Assembly (NCBI GenBank): GCA_964423615.1
Contig: CAYRFQ010000044.1
Span: 1-54,293 of the forward strand
DNA: 54,293 nucleotides
Reading direction: 5' to 3'
From: CAYRFQ01 sp964423615
GTDB taxonomy: Bacteria; Planctomycetota; Planctomycetia; Gemmatales; Gemmataceae
A model generated the notes under the pieces. The model worked only from the letters and a program-made list of their open reading frames with translations, made no database searches and had not been told where the DNA came from. Positions within the stretch are counted from its first letter, which is position 1, and every line of letters starts with the position of its first letter. Below, in pieces: positions 41,406 to 50,307 of the stretch. The position numbers and the translations under genes are program-made.

Positions 41406-42328
41406 ATCGAATCTCCTGTCATCTGGAGTAGGGAGACGCTCAAGATGAACAAGACGTCCTGAACCAATCAAGGTTTTGGCCTACCAGAACTGGTGATAAG
41501 CCAACATCGATTTGTGAGATCAGTTGAAATAGGGATGTCAGATGTCGCGTCGCTACGACAATGCCGGGATCACCATTCCAACAGGAAACTTGACGTCCCT
41601 GAAACACCGAGAGTTCCATTTACTCGGTAGATGAGCGAAACACATACAATTTTGGATTGTTGCTTACTCCGGTGTTGTTTCCTTTTTGATTCCGGATAAG
41701 TAAGCGTGGGAATCCGGAACACCGAGCTTTGGTTTTGAGCGTCCTTGCCGAATGTGAATTCCTCGAAGGGTGAGGAAGTGATATTATGATCGGGTTCCAA
41801 GACGCAGTGACAATGGATAAACTCCATCCCGCGTGTAGTTTTTCGATATCGAAAATCCTAACACAGATCACATCCCGAGGGTAACCGAAGTCTTCTTGAG
41901 GTTTGGGGAGGCCGTCTCCAAGTGTGAAACTTTTGCCATTTCCTCGGTCGATGGGAGAGGAGTCAAAAACTTGGGTGAAAGACGTTGGCGAAACCGGTTG
42001 AGGTTGCCGAAGGGCAGACCAGAGAAGTAGCCTTCGCCGCTTTCAAATGTATGTTAGGGACCAGAGACAAGCAAACCAGTCCGACATCGTGTCTGTTTCC
42101 TGTTTTTCTTCGTCAGGGAGGAAATTTTTGGGAGCGAAAAGGTTTCCGCAAAGCTCTTGGCTTCCACCTACCGACTCCAAGCTTTCCGAGCAAATTACAA
42201 TCCGGCGAGAGTTTTCACCGAAGTTGCTGGAAGCAAAGTGGCCTGAGATGGTGAGATGGAACTGAAAGTTTTCCGTACTCCCAGAAAGCCAGTCAGGCCG
42301 ATGCCAAATCCACACGTTCTTGCAATCG
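41406..42328. other. 923-nt gene-poor gap between the two partner-switch genes
   Basis: No ORF on either strand has both a ribosome site and recognisable sequence; the longest are 80-90 codons. The composition is less G-rich than the flanks in parts. A gene might have decayed here. I see no repeat or RNA fold that stands out. Confidence 0.4.
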
Positions 42329-42691
42329 TTAAAACAATTGCAAAGCTTCTTGTTCAGACTTCTCGATCTGGAACACCTTGTTGAGTTTGGTAATTTCGAA
42401 AACTTCGTAGATCTGTTCGGAGATGTTACACAAGATCAATTGGCCACGGGCGTTATTGACCTTTCGGTTGAGCGTTATTAGTTTTCCGAGAGCGGCACTG
42501 GAGAGGTATTCCACATTGCCAAAGTTGAGAAGCAATTTTGTTCGTCCCAGTTTATCCACAAGTTGGAAGAGCTGGTCACCGATCGTCTGAATATTTTGCT
42601 CGTCCAAAATCTTCTTATCGACAAAGTTGACGACCGTGACCTCGCCACTGTCTTCTACTTCAAGTCTTTTACGTCCCGGTTGCGTGGACAT
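42329..42691 (-). CDS. STAS-domain anti-sigma factor antagonist (RsbV/SpoIIAA-like)
   Basis: 120 aa from ATG 42691, with GGAGGAG about 8 nt upstream; the upstream Met at 42754 is unlikely. STAS fold: VTVVNFVDKKILDEQNIQTI, LLLNFGNVEYLSSAALGKLI, QLILCNISEQIYEVFEITKL. In SpoIIAA the kinase phosphorylates the second Ser of DSSG; the equivalent here is Ser65 in YLSSAALG, so it can be a kinase target. It lies upstream of the RsbW-like gene on the same strand. Confidence 0.9.
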   Translation of the reverse strand: MSTQPGRKRLEVEDSGEVTVVNFVDKKILDEQNIQTIGDQLFQLVDKLGRTKLLLNFGNVEYLSSAALGKLITLNRKVNNARGQLILCNISEQIYEVFEITKLNKVFQIEKSEQEALQLF

Positions 42692-43316
42692 GTTGCCAAC
42701 TCCTCCAACGTCTCCGAGTTCGGAGAGCTTGTTTGAATGAATCTGACGTTTCAACTCCCAAGGTTATTGCAATCGGAAAGGTAACACCTAACTTCGACTG
42801 TTCGAGAAAGGGAGATTGTTCAGCAAGTATCCAAGGACAAGGAAATCAAGCATATAACATACTATTGATCGTAAGCAGGCCATTCTTGAAGTCAAGTGTT
42901 TTCCATGAGGATAGGCCAGGCAACCATCTCGATGGGAGGTGGGCTTTCGTACAGAATTCCGTCCCAGGCCCATTCGAGCGGCAACATTCCATTGAGAATC
43001 AAGTTCTAATCGAGATAGAGACCTCGTTGCGTATCGGCAACGATAATCTGGAATTGTTTTGCTCTCAAAAGAGAGCCGCTCGAACCAACCGGAGTTTCGC
43101 GGCCCGATCAAGGATTGCCGGGTTAGCCTTTTGGCCGGGTGGAGAGCGGACTCGAATCTGTTGGTTGCGTTGCTTTTGCCGAGTGTGAGCAATATATTAT
43201 CCCTTCGTACAGTTGACCAACTCGAGATAGTTTACCAGCGTGGGCATTTCCTTATTCTGGAAAGGATTTGGTCTTACGCTCACCCCAACCACTTGAACAC
43301 CTTCGGAGGACACCCC
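42692..43316. other. intergenic upstream of sodA
   Basis: 625 nt between divergent genes. ORFs of about 130-150 codons on both strands overlap each other and lack ribosome sites; I regard them as chance. The sodA ribosome site GGAGGA (43305-43310) is at the right edge. Confidence 0.45.
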
Positions 43317-43937
43317 ATGGCTTTCACTTTGCCAAACTTGCCCTACGACAAGGCAGCACTTGAGCCGCACATCGACGCCATGACGATGGAAATTCACCAT
43401 GGCAAGCATCACAACGGTTACGTGACGAAGCTCAACGGAGCTGTCGATGGACAGGGCGACCTGGGTTCCAAACCTGTGGAACAGATTCTTCGTGAGATCA
43501 GTAGCGTTCCGGAGCAAATCCGCCAAGCCGTGATCAACAACGGTGGTGGACACGCGAACCACACCATGTTCTGGGAAATCATGGGACCAGGTGCAGGCGG
43601 CCAGCCGAGCGGTCCGTTGGCTGACGAAATCAACGCAACGTTCGGCGACTTCGCCAAGTTCCAGGAGCAGTTCAAAGCTGCCGCGACAACACGTTTTGGA
43701 AGCGGCTGGGCTTGGCTTGTTCACGCGGACGGAAAGCTCCACGTCGTCAGCACCGCGAACCAAGACAGCCCCTACATGCAAGGTCAAACGCCCATCATGG
43801 GCATCGATGTTTGGGAACACGCTTACTATCTGAAGTATCAGAACAAGCGCCCCGATTACATCGACGCTTGGTGGAACGTCGTGAACTGGACGGCCGTTGG
43901 CGAGCGATTCGAAAAGGCCAAGGCTGGGACTCTGTAA
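43317..43937 (+). CDS. sodA: superoxide dismutase, Mn type
   Basis: 206 aa from ATG 43317 with GGAGGA 6 nt upstream. Fe/Mn-SOD ligands: His27 (MEIHHGKHH), His82 (GGGHANHTMFW), Asp164 and His168 (GIDVWEHAYYLKYQNKRPDY). The outer-sphere Gln is at 149 in TANQDSP with Gly at the 77/78 region, the arrangement of manganese enzymes (iron types carry the Gln near residue 70). No signal peptide, so cytoplasmic. A strong terminator follows, so it is monocistronic. Confidence 0.95.
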   Translation: MAFTLPNLPYDKAALEPHIDAMTMEIHHGKHHNGYVTKLNGAVDGQGDLGSKPVEQILREISSVPEQIRQAVINNGGGHANHTMFWEIMGPGAGGQPSGPLADEINATFGDFAKFQEQFKAAATTRFGSGWAWLVHADGKLHVVSTANQDSPYMQGQTPIMGIDVWEHAYYLKYQNKRPDYIDAWWNVVNWTAVGERFEKAKAGTL

Positions 43938-43972
43938 GGCCTTCGGCCCAAAGAAAACGATACAAAAAGTTG

Positions 43973-44000
43973 AGGACTGGCGTTTCCGTCAGTCCTTTTG
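43973..44000 (+). terminator. Rho-independent terminator of sodA
   Basis: AGGACTGGCG (43973-43982) and CGTCAGTCCT (43987-43996) form a 10-bp stem with one G-T pair over a TTTC loop, followed by TTTTG and more T-rich sequence, 35 nt after the sodA stop. Confidence 0.85.
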
Positions 44001-44397
44001 TCATTTCATTTTGTCGCATTGATAACATTTCTCGGTGCCGGTTTTATTGATGGCGTCGAGCATGGCTCGAGTAGTCGGAGAAATAGAGGCGTGTTTTGGA
44101 TTTTCCGTCTCGAAGGAGTGATGGTGCTCCGTGGGCTCACGCTCACAACTGGGATCTGATGCCGCTGAGCGCCTGAAAGAACCAAGACGAACGCGATAAT
44201 CCTGGATCCGAAAACCCGCGTGGCGTGTACCTACGATTCCTCGACCAATCCCAATTCCAAAATCGAGAAGAGCACTTCCTTCTGCCGAACAGCGTTGACT
44301 CACACCGACCAACTTAGTGTGATAGGGCGTGAGCGAACGGACTTTCGCTCGCCTTTTTTCTTACTCCCTCGTTCGTTCCAGCAAGGAAGCTCTGACC
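44001..44397. other. intergenic between sodA and GT87-like gene
   Basis: About 400 nt without a supported gene. Contains the ribosome site (AAGGAAG) of the next gene at its right edge. No repeat seen. Confidence 0.4.
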
Positions 44398-45642
44398 ATG
44401 TGGCGTGAAACTCTCGTACGGAAGTGGCATTCTCTGAATAAATGGGAACAGGTCGCCTTGGCTCTTTGGGTGACGGTGCTGTTGGTGGTTTGTGTCAGGT
44501 CGGCAATCACACCGCGTAAGCAAAACGTGATGCACATCTTTTCTTTGGCTGGGCAAAACTGGATGCAAGGCAAGACGATGTACGGCAACGTCGCGACGGA
44601 TCGCGATGTCTACCGATATAGCCCGGTCGTGGCGGTGACGTATGTTCCTCTGGCAATCATTCCGGAACGGCTGTGCAATCCGCTTTGGCGAATTTTCAAC
44701 GTTGTGGTGTTGTTGTGGGGACTCCTCTGGTGGTTACGCGTTGTTCTCCCGCGGAGGCTTCAACGTTGGGAACTGGCAGCGCTGATGCTACTGATGCTGC
44801 CGATCACGATTCCTTCGCTCAATAACGGCCAGACGAATTTGATGATGCTCGGGATGATGCTCGCGGGTGTTGCAGCAGCGAGCGATAAGCGATGGACTGT
44901 TGCGGCTCTGTTGCTCGCGGGAGCGACTTGGTTGAAGGGATATCCGCTCTCGTTGGCCATGCTTGTGATGCTCCTTTCTCCTTGGCGGTTCACGTGGCGT
45001 TTCGTAGCGTTCCTAATCGTTGGGGGACTTCTGCCGTTCTTGTTCCAGCGACCAGATTATGTTGTTGATGCCTATCGCGGATGGATTCACACTCTGGGTA
45101 ATGACGGGCGTAACGCGTTGGACAAAGACTTTTGGTTACGGGACGTACGTTTGCTCTTTTTCGTTGTGTGTGGTGTGCGGCTCTCGTCACAAGCCTATTT
45201 GGCCATTCAACTCGTCGTTGCTGCTCTGGCGGCCTTCTTCGTGGTTATGGGAAGATGGTGTCGTCTTCCGTCTGACCGGCAATGGTTCACGCTGACCCAA
45301 CTTTGTCTGATTTGGCAAACGGTATTCGGTCCGGCCACAGAGTCGGCGACCTGGATCGTTTTGGCTCCGACGCTGACGTTGTCGCTGTTACTTGCGTGGC
45401 GAGAAAACTATTCCTTTGGAGTCAAAACGGCCTTGACGACCAGCTATGGGTTGTTCGTGGTGTCGCACATGGCGAAATGGTTTCCTTGGGGCAATGCGTT
45501 CGCTAATTTGGGACCGCAGCCTCTGGCTGGGGTGATTTACTACGCGGTTGCTCTTTACTTCGGGGTTCATTTGTTCTGGGAAAAGGAACCGAACGTCCAA
45601 GTCGAAAGGCGCGAAGGGCCGGGTTTGCCAGTGGCTGCGTAG
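44398..45642 (+). CDS. GT87 / DUF2029-like integral membrane glycosyltransferase
   Basis: 414 aa from ATG 44398 (AAGGAAG about 8 nt upstream). About ten TM helices. The phrases NWMQGKTMYGNVATDRDVYR, YRYSPVVAVTYVPLAIIPE and LNNGQTNLMMLGMMLAGV fit GT-C polyprenyl-phosphate-dependent mannosyltransferases of family 87; the NGQxN motif is typical, and an acidic pair in the first loop (ATDRDVY) would be the catalytic site. ATWLKGYPLSLAM is also family-like. It would add sugars to envelope glycolipids or proteins outside the membrane. Stands alone. Confidence 0.88.
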   Translation: MWRETLVRKWHSLNKWEQVALALWVTVLLVVCVRSAITPRKQNVMHIFSLAGQNWMQGKTMYGNVATDRDVYRYSPVVAVTYVPLAIIPERLCNPLWRIFNVVVLLWGLLWWLRVVLPRRLQRWELAALMLLMLPITIPSLNNGQTNLMMLGMMLAGVAAASDKRWTVAALLLAGATWLKGYPLSLAMLVMLLSPWRFTWRFVAFLIVGGLLPFLFQRPDYVVDAYRGWIHTLGNDGRNALDKDFWLRDVRLLFFVVCGVRLSSQAYLAIQLVVAALAAFFVVMGRWCRLPSDRQWFTLTQLCLIWQTVFGPATESATWIVLAPTLTLSLLLAWRENYSFGVKTALTTSYGLFVVSHMAKWFPWGNAFANLGPQPLAGVIYYAVALYFGVHLFWEKEPNVQVERREGPGLPVAA

Positions 45643-45864
45643 GTGGGTGTGATCCGGGAACACGAGGAACTTTTTGCTTGCGAAACACAAGTGCGCGAGG
45701 TGATCTTACACTAACCCAAAGCGTAAGTGTAGGACGCGAATGAGCACGTTCTGTTTCCGGCACGTTGGAGCGTGCTATGCGGATTCTGGCCCCGACCGGA
45801 AAAAACTGGGACTCTGACGCCAGCCATCTAGGTTACTCACTCAGCGAACAACGAAGGAACACCC

Positions 45865-46659
45865 ATGCGACCGAATCGTGGCTCCGTACGTCTCGTCATC
45901 TTGACGGTCTTTGTGATCATGGCGAGTACCTGTTTTCTCCCCACCGAAGCGAACCAAATCAAGGTCTACAATAGCGGCATTCAGTGGCCAGAACCAAAGG
46001 TTGTTGATCCCGGGACGACGGACCAGGCGCCGCCGTCGGATGCCATCGTTTTGTTCGACGGAAAAGATTTGTCGCAGTGGGAGCCGACACGCAAGGGGCA
46101 ACTCGAACGCTGGAAATTCGAGGACGGAGCCGGCATCGCAGGTTGTGCCATTCGAACGAAGCGTTCGTTCGGGGATTGCCAGTTACACCTCGAGTGGTCG
46201 TCTCCGAATCCGCCTCGGGGGAAGGGTCAGGGGCGAGGCAACAACGGCATAAAGTTCATGGGACGCTACGAGGTTCAGATCTTAGACTCGTACAAGAACA
46301 AGACTTATCTCGACGGGATGTGCGCGGCGATCTACAAACAAAGACCTCCCATGGTCAACGCGAGTCGGAAGCCCGGAGCGTGGCAAACGTACGACATCAT
46401 TTTTGATGCGCCTCGTTTTGGTAAAGACGGCAAACTGTTGAAGCCTGCTTATCTGACGGTCTTCCATAACGGTGTCTTGGTTCACAACCACGTTGAACTG
46501 GAAGGGCAGACTTCTTACAACCTCGCTCCGTTCTATCGCAAGCACAGTGCGAAGTTGCCGTTGTTATTGGCTTACCACGGACAACCATTGCGTTTTCGAA
46601 ACATTTGGATTCGGGAATTCAAGGAACTGGTCGGGAAGAAGAAACAGCAATCCCCTTGA
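45865..46659 (+). CDS. secreted DUF1080 (3-keto-disaccharide hydrolase-type) protein
   Basis: 264 aa. Signal peptide 1-30 with AAGGA about 7 nt upstream of the ATG. DUF1080 signature: AIVLFDGKDLSQWEP (about 60-75), FGDCQLHLEWSSP, GNNGIKFMGRYEVQILDSY, AWQTYDIIFDAPRF, YLTVFHNGVLVHNHVEL and PLRFRNIWIREF. The fold is concanavalin-like; family members hydrolyse 3-keto-glycosides, and planctomycetes have dozens. The substrate cannot be assigned. Ends 91 nt ahead of hypA. Confidence 0.95.
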   Translation: MRPNRGSVRLVILTVFVIMASTCFLPTEANQIKVYNSGIQWPEPKVVDPGTTDQAPPSDAIVLFDGKDLSQWEPTRKGQLERWKFEDGAGIAGCAIRTKRSFGDCQLHLEWSSPNPPRGKGQGRGNNGIKFMGRYEVQILDSYKNKTYLDGMCAAIYKQRPPMVNASRKPGAWQTYDIIFDAPRFGKDGKLLKPAYLTVFHNGVLVHNHVELEGQTSYNLAPFYRKHSAKLPLLLAYHGQPLRFRNIWIREFKELVGKKKQQSP

Positions 46660-46750
46660 GAACGTCTCTTGCAACCCTTGCGAGTTCTCGCAAAGAGGTA
46701 TACACTGCCGGAGGACAATCCTTTTGACTTCTCTTTTGCGGCACCAGAAC

Positions 46751-47116
46751 ATGCACGAAATGTCCATTGCCCAGAGCTTGATCGAAATGGCGTGTGAAAC
46801 TGCCACAAAAAACAACGCGACACGAATTACCAAACTTTTTCTTCGCATTGGCCGTTTGTCGGGGGTTGTCGAAGAGGCTCTGCGATTCTCTTTCGACATC
46901 GCTGCCGAAGGGACACCTTGTGAGGGAGCCGTGGTCGAGATCGAAGACGTTGTTGTGTCGGTGATGTGTCCCGTTTGTGACGAACCGAAGACTTTGGCGG
47001 ATTCGTATTATCTTTTGTGTCCGAAATGCCAAACGCCTACTCCCCAGATACTGACGGGCCAGGAAATGGAACTCGTCTCGTTGGAGGTCGTTGATCATGC
47101 AACCCCGTGTTCTTGA
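46751..47116 (+). CDS. hypA: nickel metallochaperone HypA
   Basis: 121 aa from ATG 46751; the longer frame from 46472 overlaps the DUF1080 gene and is a shadow. MHEMSIAQSL carries the Ni-binding N-terminus and His2; zinc knuckle CPVC (73-76) and CPKC (90-93). HypA delivers nickel to [NiFe] hydrogenase, or in some bacteria to urease. hypB starts inside its last 20 nt, so the two are coupled. No hypCDEF, hydrogenase or urease gene is in the window. Confidence 0.94.
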   Translation: MHEMSIAQSLIEMACETATKNNATRITKLFLRIGRLSGVVEEALRFSFDIAAEGTPCEGAVVEIEDVVVSVMCPVCDEPKTLADSYYLLCPKCQTPTPQILTGQEMELVSLEVVDHATPCS

Positions 47117-47795
47117 AGTGCGGACGAAGATTCTCAAGAAAAATGACGAACTTGCGCGAGCCATGCGGACCGACTTTGCCGCCCACGGGGTATATGTCGT
47201 CAACGTTGTCTCTGGGCCAGGTTCGGGAAAAACCGAACTCTTGAAGCAGACCCTCACCGAACTTGTCAAGCAATATCAAGTTGCTGCCGTGGTTGGTGAT
47301 TTGGCGACAGAAAATGACAGTCGTCGCCTTCAAGCCAGTGGAGCACCCGTTCGGCAGATTCAGACCGACAACGTTTGTCATCTTGAGGCCGACATGGTTG
47401 GCAAGGCGATCGCCGAGTGGGATCTCGATGCCCTCGATTTCCTGTTCATCGAAAACATAGGGAATCTTGTGTGTCCGACGAGTTGGGATTTGGGCGAAGA
47501 TTTGCGAGTGCTTCTGCTAGCCGTGACCGAGGGCGAAGACAAGCCGCTGAAGTATCCAACACTTATCAATACCGCTGATCTCGTCGTGATGAGTAAAAGT
47601 GACATCGCCGCCGCCGTCGAATTCGATCAGGACCTTGCTCTAGACAACATCCATCGTGTACGACCCGGAATCAAGGTCCTCGAGGTCTCTGCCAAAACCG
47701 GCCTCGGGATGGCCGAGTGGATCGATTTCTTGCGAGTTCGTTTCGAGGCCAAGAAGCAACAGCTTTCGTCCGTAATCGAGTCGGTCGGACCGTAA
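47097..47795 (+). CDS. hypB: hydrogenase/urease nickel incorporation GTPase HypB
   Basis: 232 aa from ATG 47097, with GGAGG (47083-47087) 9 nt upstream; it overlaps hypA by 20 nt. G-motifs: P-loop GPGSGKT (40-46), GDLATENDSRR, IENIGNLVCP and MSKSDIAAAVEFD (NKxD-type). The metal site in the GTPase domain is intact: CHLEADMV (Cys-His) and the Cys in GNLVCP. The His-rich N-terminal nickel store of some HypB proteins is absent. A GGGAACAG-type repeat lies 77 nt downstream. Confidence 0.95.
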   Translation: MQPRVLEVRTKILKKNDELARAMRTDFAAHGVYVVNVVSGPGSGKTELLKQTLTELVKQYQVAAVVGDLATENDSRRLQASGAPVRQIQTDNVCHLEADMVGKAIAEWDLDALDFLFIENIGNLVCPTSWDLGEDLRVLLLAVTEGEDKPLKYPTLINTADLVVMSKSDIAAAVEFDQDLALDNIHRVRPGIKVLEVSAKTGLGMAEWIDFLRVRFEAKKQQLSSVIESVGP

Positions 47796-47872
47796 GGAAG
47801 ACCCGTCGAGACCCACCTTGAGAAACCCTCTGGCACTTGTCGTGTGCTAAGTTTCAATTGCATCTTGGAAAA

Positions 47873-47906
47873 TTAGGGAACAGGGAAGAGAGGACAGGGA
47901 ACAGAG
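47873..47906 (+). repeat. GGGAACAG-type 3'-end repeat, copy 3
   Basis: TTAGGGAACAGGGAAG, then AGGACAGGGAACAG, 77 nt after the hypB stop. A short inverted copy, CCCTGTTCCC, lies at 48119-48128. Together they frame most of the 410-nt gap before the kinase gene (47796-48205); no gene was seen there. Confidence 0.75.
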
Positions 47907-48205
47907 CCCTCGCAACTCCTGTCGGGATTTCTCTCCATCCTTACAATCCCGATGAAAACAAACGCTCTACCATAAGCCCATGTTCGTCCTTGATGCAGAA
48001 GAGGTTTCCGGCCCACACTGCGGTCTTTTGCTGTGCTATGCTGTTTCCGGTCCACGATAGCGAGTGTCGTTCCTTCCCTCGCTGGGCGTGCTAGGCGGAG
48101 TTGGCGACAGATCGTCGTCCCTGTTCCCTTTTTTGGGAAATTCGTGTCCAAGGATCCAGGATCAGTGTTGTTTCTGCCAAAACGGAAGACACGGAGAAGA
48201 GATCG

Positions 48206-50062
48206 ATGAGCGAAGCGTACTTGTCGGAAGATACTTGGCCGGACCTCAGCCCACCGAACTACCTTCTTCTGGAAAAACTGGGGGCTGGTGGGATGGGGGA
48301 GGTCTTCCTGGCTCGCCGCAAAGACGGAGATGCTCTCGTCGCGATCAAGTTTTTGCTTGCCATCGAGAAGATCGACAAAAAGGAACTACGACAGCGATTT
48401 TATCGTGAAGCCCGTTTGCTGGCGAGTCTGAGTCACCCCAACGTTGTTCGGGTGCTTGAAAGTGGGGTCGTGGAGGGGCAGCCCTATTTCGTCATGGAGT
48501 ACGTGGAAGGGGGCAACTTGCGGGACATGATGACGCCAGGTCGCCCTTTTCCTTTGGAGAACATCAAGCGAGTTCTTACGGGGCTTTTTTCTGCCTTGGT
48601 GACGCTGGAGCAGAGGCAGATTGTTCATCGGGACTTGAAGCCCGAGAACGTTTTGCTCGATGGAGAGGGCCAAGTCAAAATCACAGACTTTGGGATATCG
48701 GCGACAGAAACTGAGGTCGGACAGTTGACGCGTGACACACGCATCTTTGGTTCGGTCGAGTATATGTCGCCGGAGCAACGAGCGCGATTGCCCACCGACA
48801 CACGCGCAGATCAGTTTTCGGCTGGCGTCTTGGTTTATGAACTGCTGACGGGCAAACGTCCTGTGGGGAACTTCAAACCCGCTTCGGAACTCAATCGGGC
48901 AGTGCATTCGTCGGTGGATGAGGCTCTGGCGCGGGCACTGGAAGAAGACCCGGACGACCGGTATCCGAATTTTTCGGCGTTTGCCGAAGCGATCCAAGAG
49001 GCCCTCAATCGCAAGCCCCGCTCTTTGTTGCGAGTCTTGCCCGTTTTTGCGTGTGGGGTCTTGGTCTTGGTGACCGGCATTTGGGCTCTTGTTGCTTTTG
49101 TGGGCGCAATGCCGCCGAAAGAATCCAAGGTCCTTCCTGCCCAATCACCGAAGCCTCAGGACACTGCTGCGGTACGACAAGTTCCCGCGGTCCGAAGCAC
49201 TCCCGAGAAGAGGCACGCCAAAGGCAAGGGACCTGCCGAGCAACCGGAGGACCGAACGGCGGAGGCCAATTATTATTTAGCTCAGGGTGACAAACACCTT
49301 GTGAAGAGCCAATACCGCGATGCCGAGTTGTGTTTTGCCGAGGTCATTCGGCTTAGCCCAGACGATCCACGGGGATACCTCAAGCGGGCATTCGTCTACA
49401 AGACGTACAGGCTTTACCAAAAGGCGTTCGACGACCTCAAGGCCGCTTTGAAGCAGGATCCAACACGAGTTGAGGCCTGGACCGGGGTTGGAGCGATCTA
49501 CGTCCAACTGAAAGATTACAATAAAGCGATCCCGCATTTGGACGAGGCGATTGCTCTGGACTCTCGGGCGTCCGAGGCTTTGGCTTGGCGTGGATGGGCT
49601 CGTTATCAACTGAAGCAGCCCGAGGCTGCCTTAGACGACTTGGATGCTGCCATTCGGGCCGACAAGTTCTGCGGCGTCGGCTACCAGTTTCGAGGGTTGC
49701 TTTACCGAGCCCAAAAAGAGTACGATCTAAGCCTAAAAGACTTCGAACACGCCGTGCGGTGCATGCCAGACAACCCCTACATGCACGGTGCCCTGGCAAA
49801 TATGTTGGCTTTGTGTCCCAACGAAAATCTTCGGGATCCGGACCGAGCCCTCCTTCACGCCCAGAAAGCTTGTAAGTTGACTGCCTGGAGCGAGTGGAAA
49901 CTGTTGCGATACTTGGCTCAAGCTCATGCTGCCAAAGGGAACCTGAGTGAGGCCGTCCGGTGGTGTGAGAAAGCCCTTGAGATTACACCGGTACTCAAAC
50001 GGAACCTCGTTCAGAAACAACTTGCGCTCTACCGAAAACGTGCTGGCACTCGGGCCCCTTGA
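48206..50062 (+). CDS. Ser/Thr protein kinase with TM helix and TPR sensor domain
   Basis: 618 aa from ATG 48206 (GGAG 9 nt upstream). Hanks-type kinase at about 18-268: GAGGMGEV (26-33), Lys48 in VAIKF, HRDLKPEN (141-148, catalytic Asp143), DFG (161-163), MSPEQ (187-191) and the final Arg in DDRYPNF. One TM helix at about 276-300. The C-terminal about 255 residues hold at least five TPR units (AEANYYLAQGDKHLVKSQYR, AWTGVGAIYVQLKDYNKAIP, and others), placed outside the membrane, presumably as a sensor or protein-binding arm. Kinases of this layout are frequent in planctomycetes. All catalytic residues are present. Confidence 0.95.
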   Translation: MSEAYLSEDTWPDLSPPNYLLLEKLGAGGMGEVFLARRKDGDALVAIKFLLAIEKIDKKELRQRFYREARLLASLSHPNVVRVLESGVVEGQPYFVMEYVEGGNLRDMMTPGRPFPLENIKRVLTGLFSALVTLEQRQIVHRDLKPENVLLDGEGQVKITDFGISATETEVGQLTRDTRIFGSVEYMSPEQRARLPTDTRADQFSAGVLVYELLTGKRPVGNFKPASELNRAVHSSVDEALARALEEDPDDRYPNFSAFAEAIQEALNRKPRSLLRVLPVFACGVLVLVTGIWALVAFVGAMPPKESKVLPAQSPKPQDTAAVRQVPAVRSTPEKRHAKGKGPAEQPEDRTAEANYYLAQGDKHLVKSQYRDAELCFAEVIRLSPDDPRGYLKRAFVYKTYRLYQKAFDDLKAALKQDPTRVEAWTGVGAIYVQLKDYNKAIPHLDEAIALDSRASEALAWRGWARYQLKQPEAALDDLDAAIRADKFCGVGYQFRGLLYRAQKEYDLSLKDFEHAVRCMPDNPYMHGALANMLALCPNENLRDPDRALLHAQKACKLTAWSEWKLLRYLAQAHAAKGNLSEAVRWCEKALEITPVLKRNLVQKQLALYRKRAGTRAP

Positions 50063-50307
50063 ACGGTTGGAAAAGCCGCCACTGTCTTCTTGGTTGGTTG
50101 GGAGTGGTTCACGCCTGTGTTGGATACAGGGGCTGCCCGCCGATTCCCATGTCGGAGGCCTGAGAAAGTACTGAAGGCTGAAAGAGGAAGGGGACATTCT
50201 CTGCTTTCCAACGTGACCACCGTCCTTTCGGTCTTTTGCCTTTTCTACGTTTGCCCGAAACTCTCGACGCCCAAACAAGACACTGCCGCTCAGAAACGAT
50301 CTTTCTC

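Noticed and set aside
40863..41462. 199-codon plus-strand ORF
   Set aside because: Entirely opposite the RsbW-like gene, which has GHKL motifs and a ribosome site.
42788..43192. 134-codon minus-strand ORF upstream of sodA
   Set aside because: Overlaps a plus-strand ORF of similar size; neither has coding character or a start signal.
45707..45731. Small dyad TACACT/AGTGTA around AACCCAAAGCG
   Set aside because: A 6-bp stem with a 13-nt loop; reminiscent of a planctomycete intergenic repeat, but only one copy here, so not supportable.
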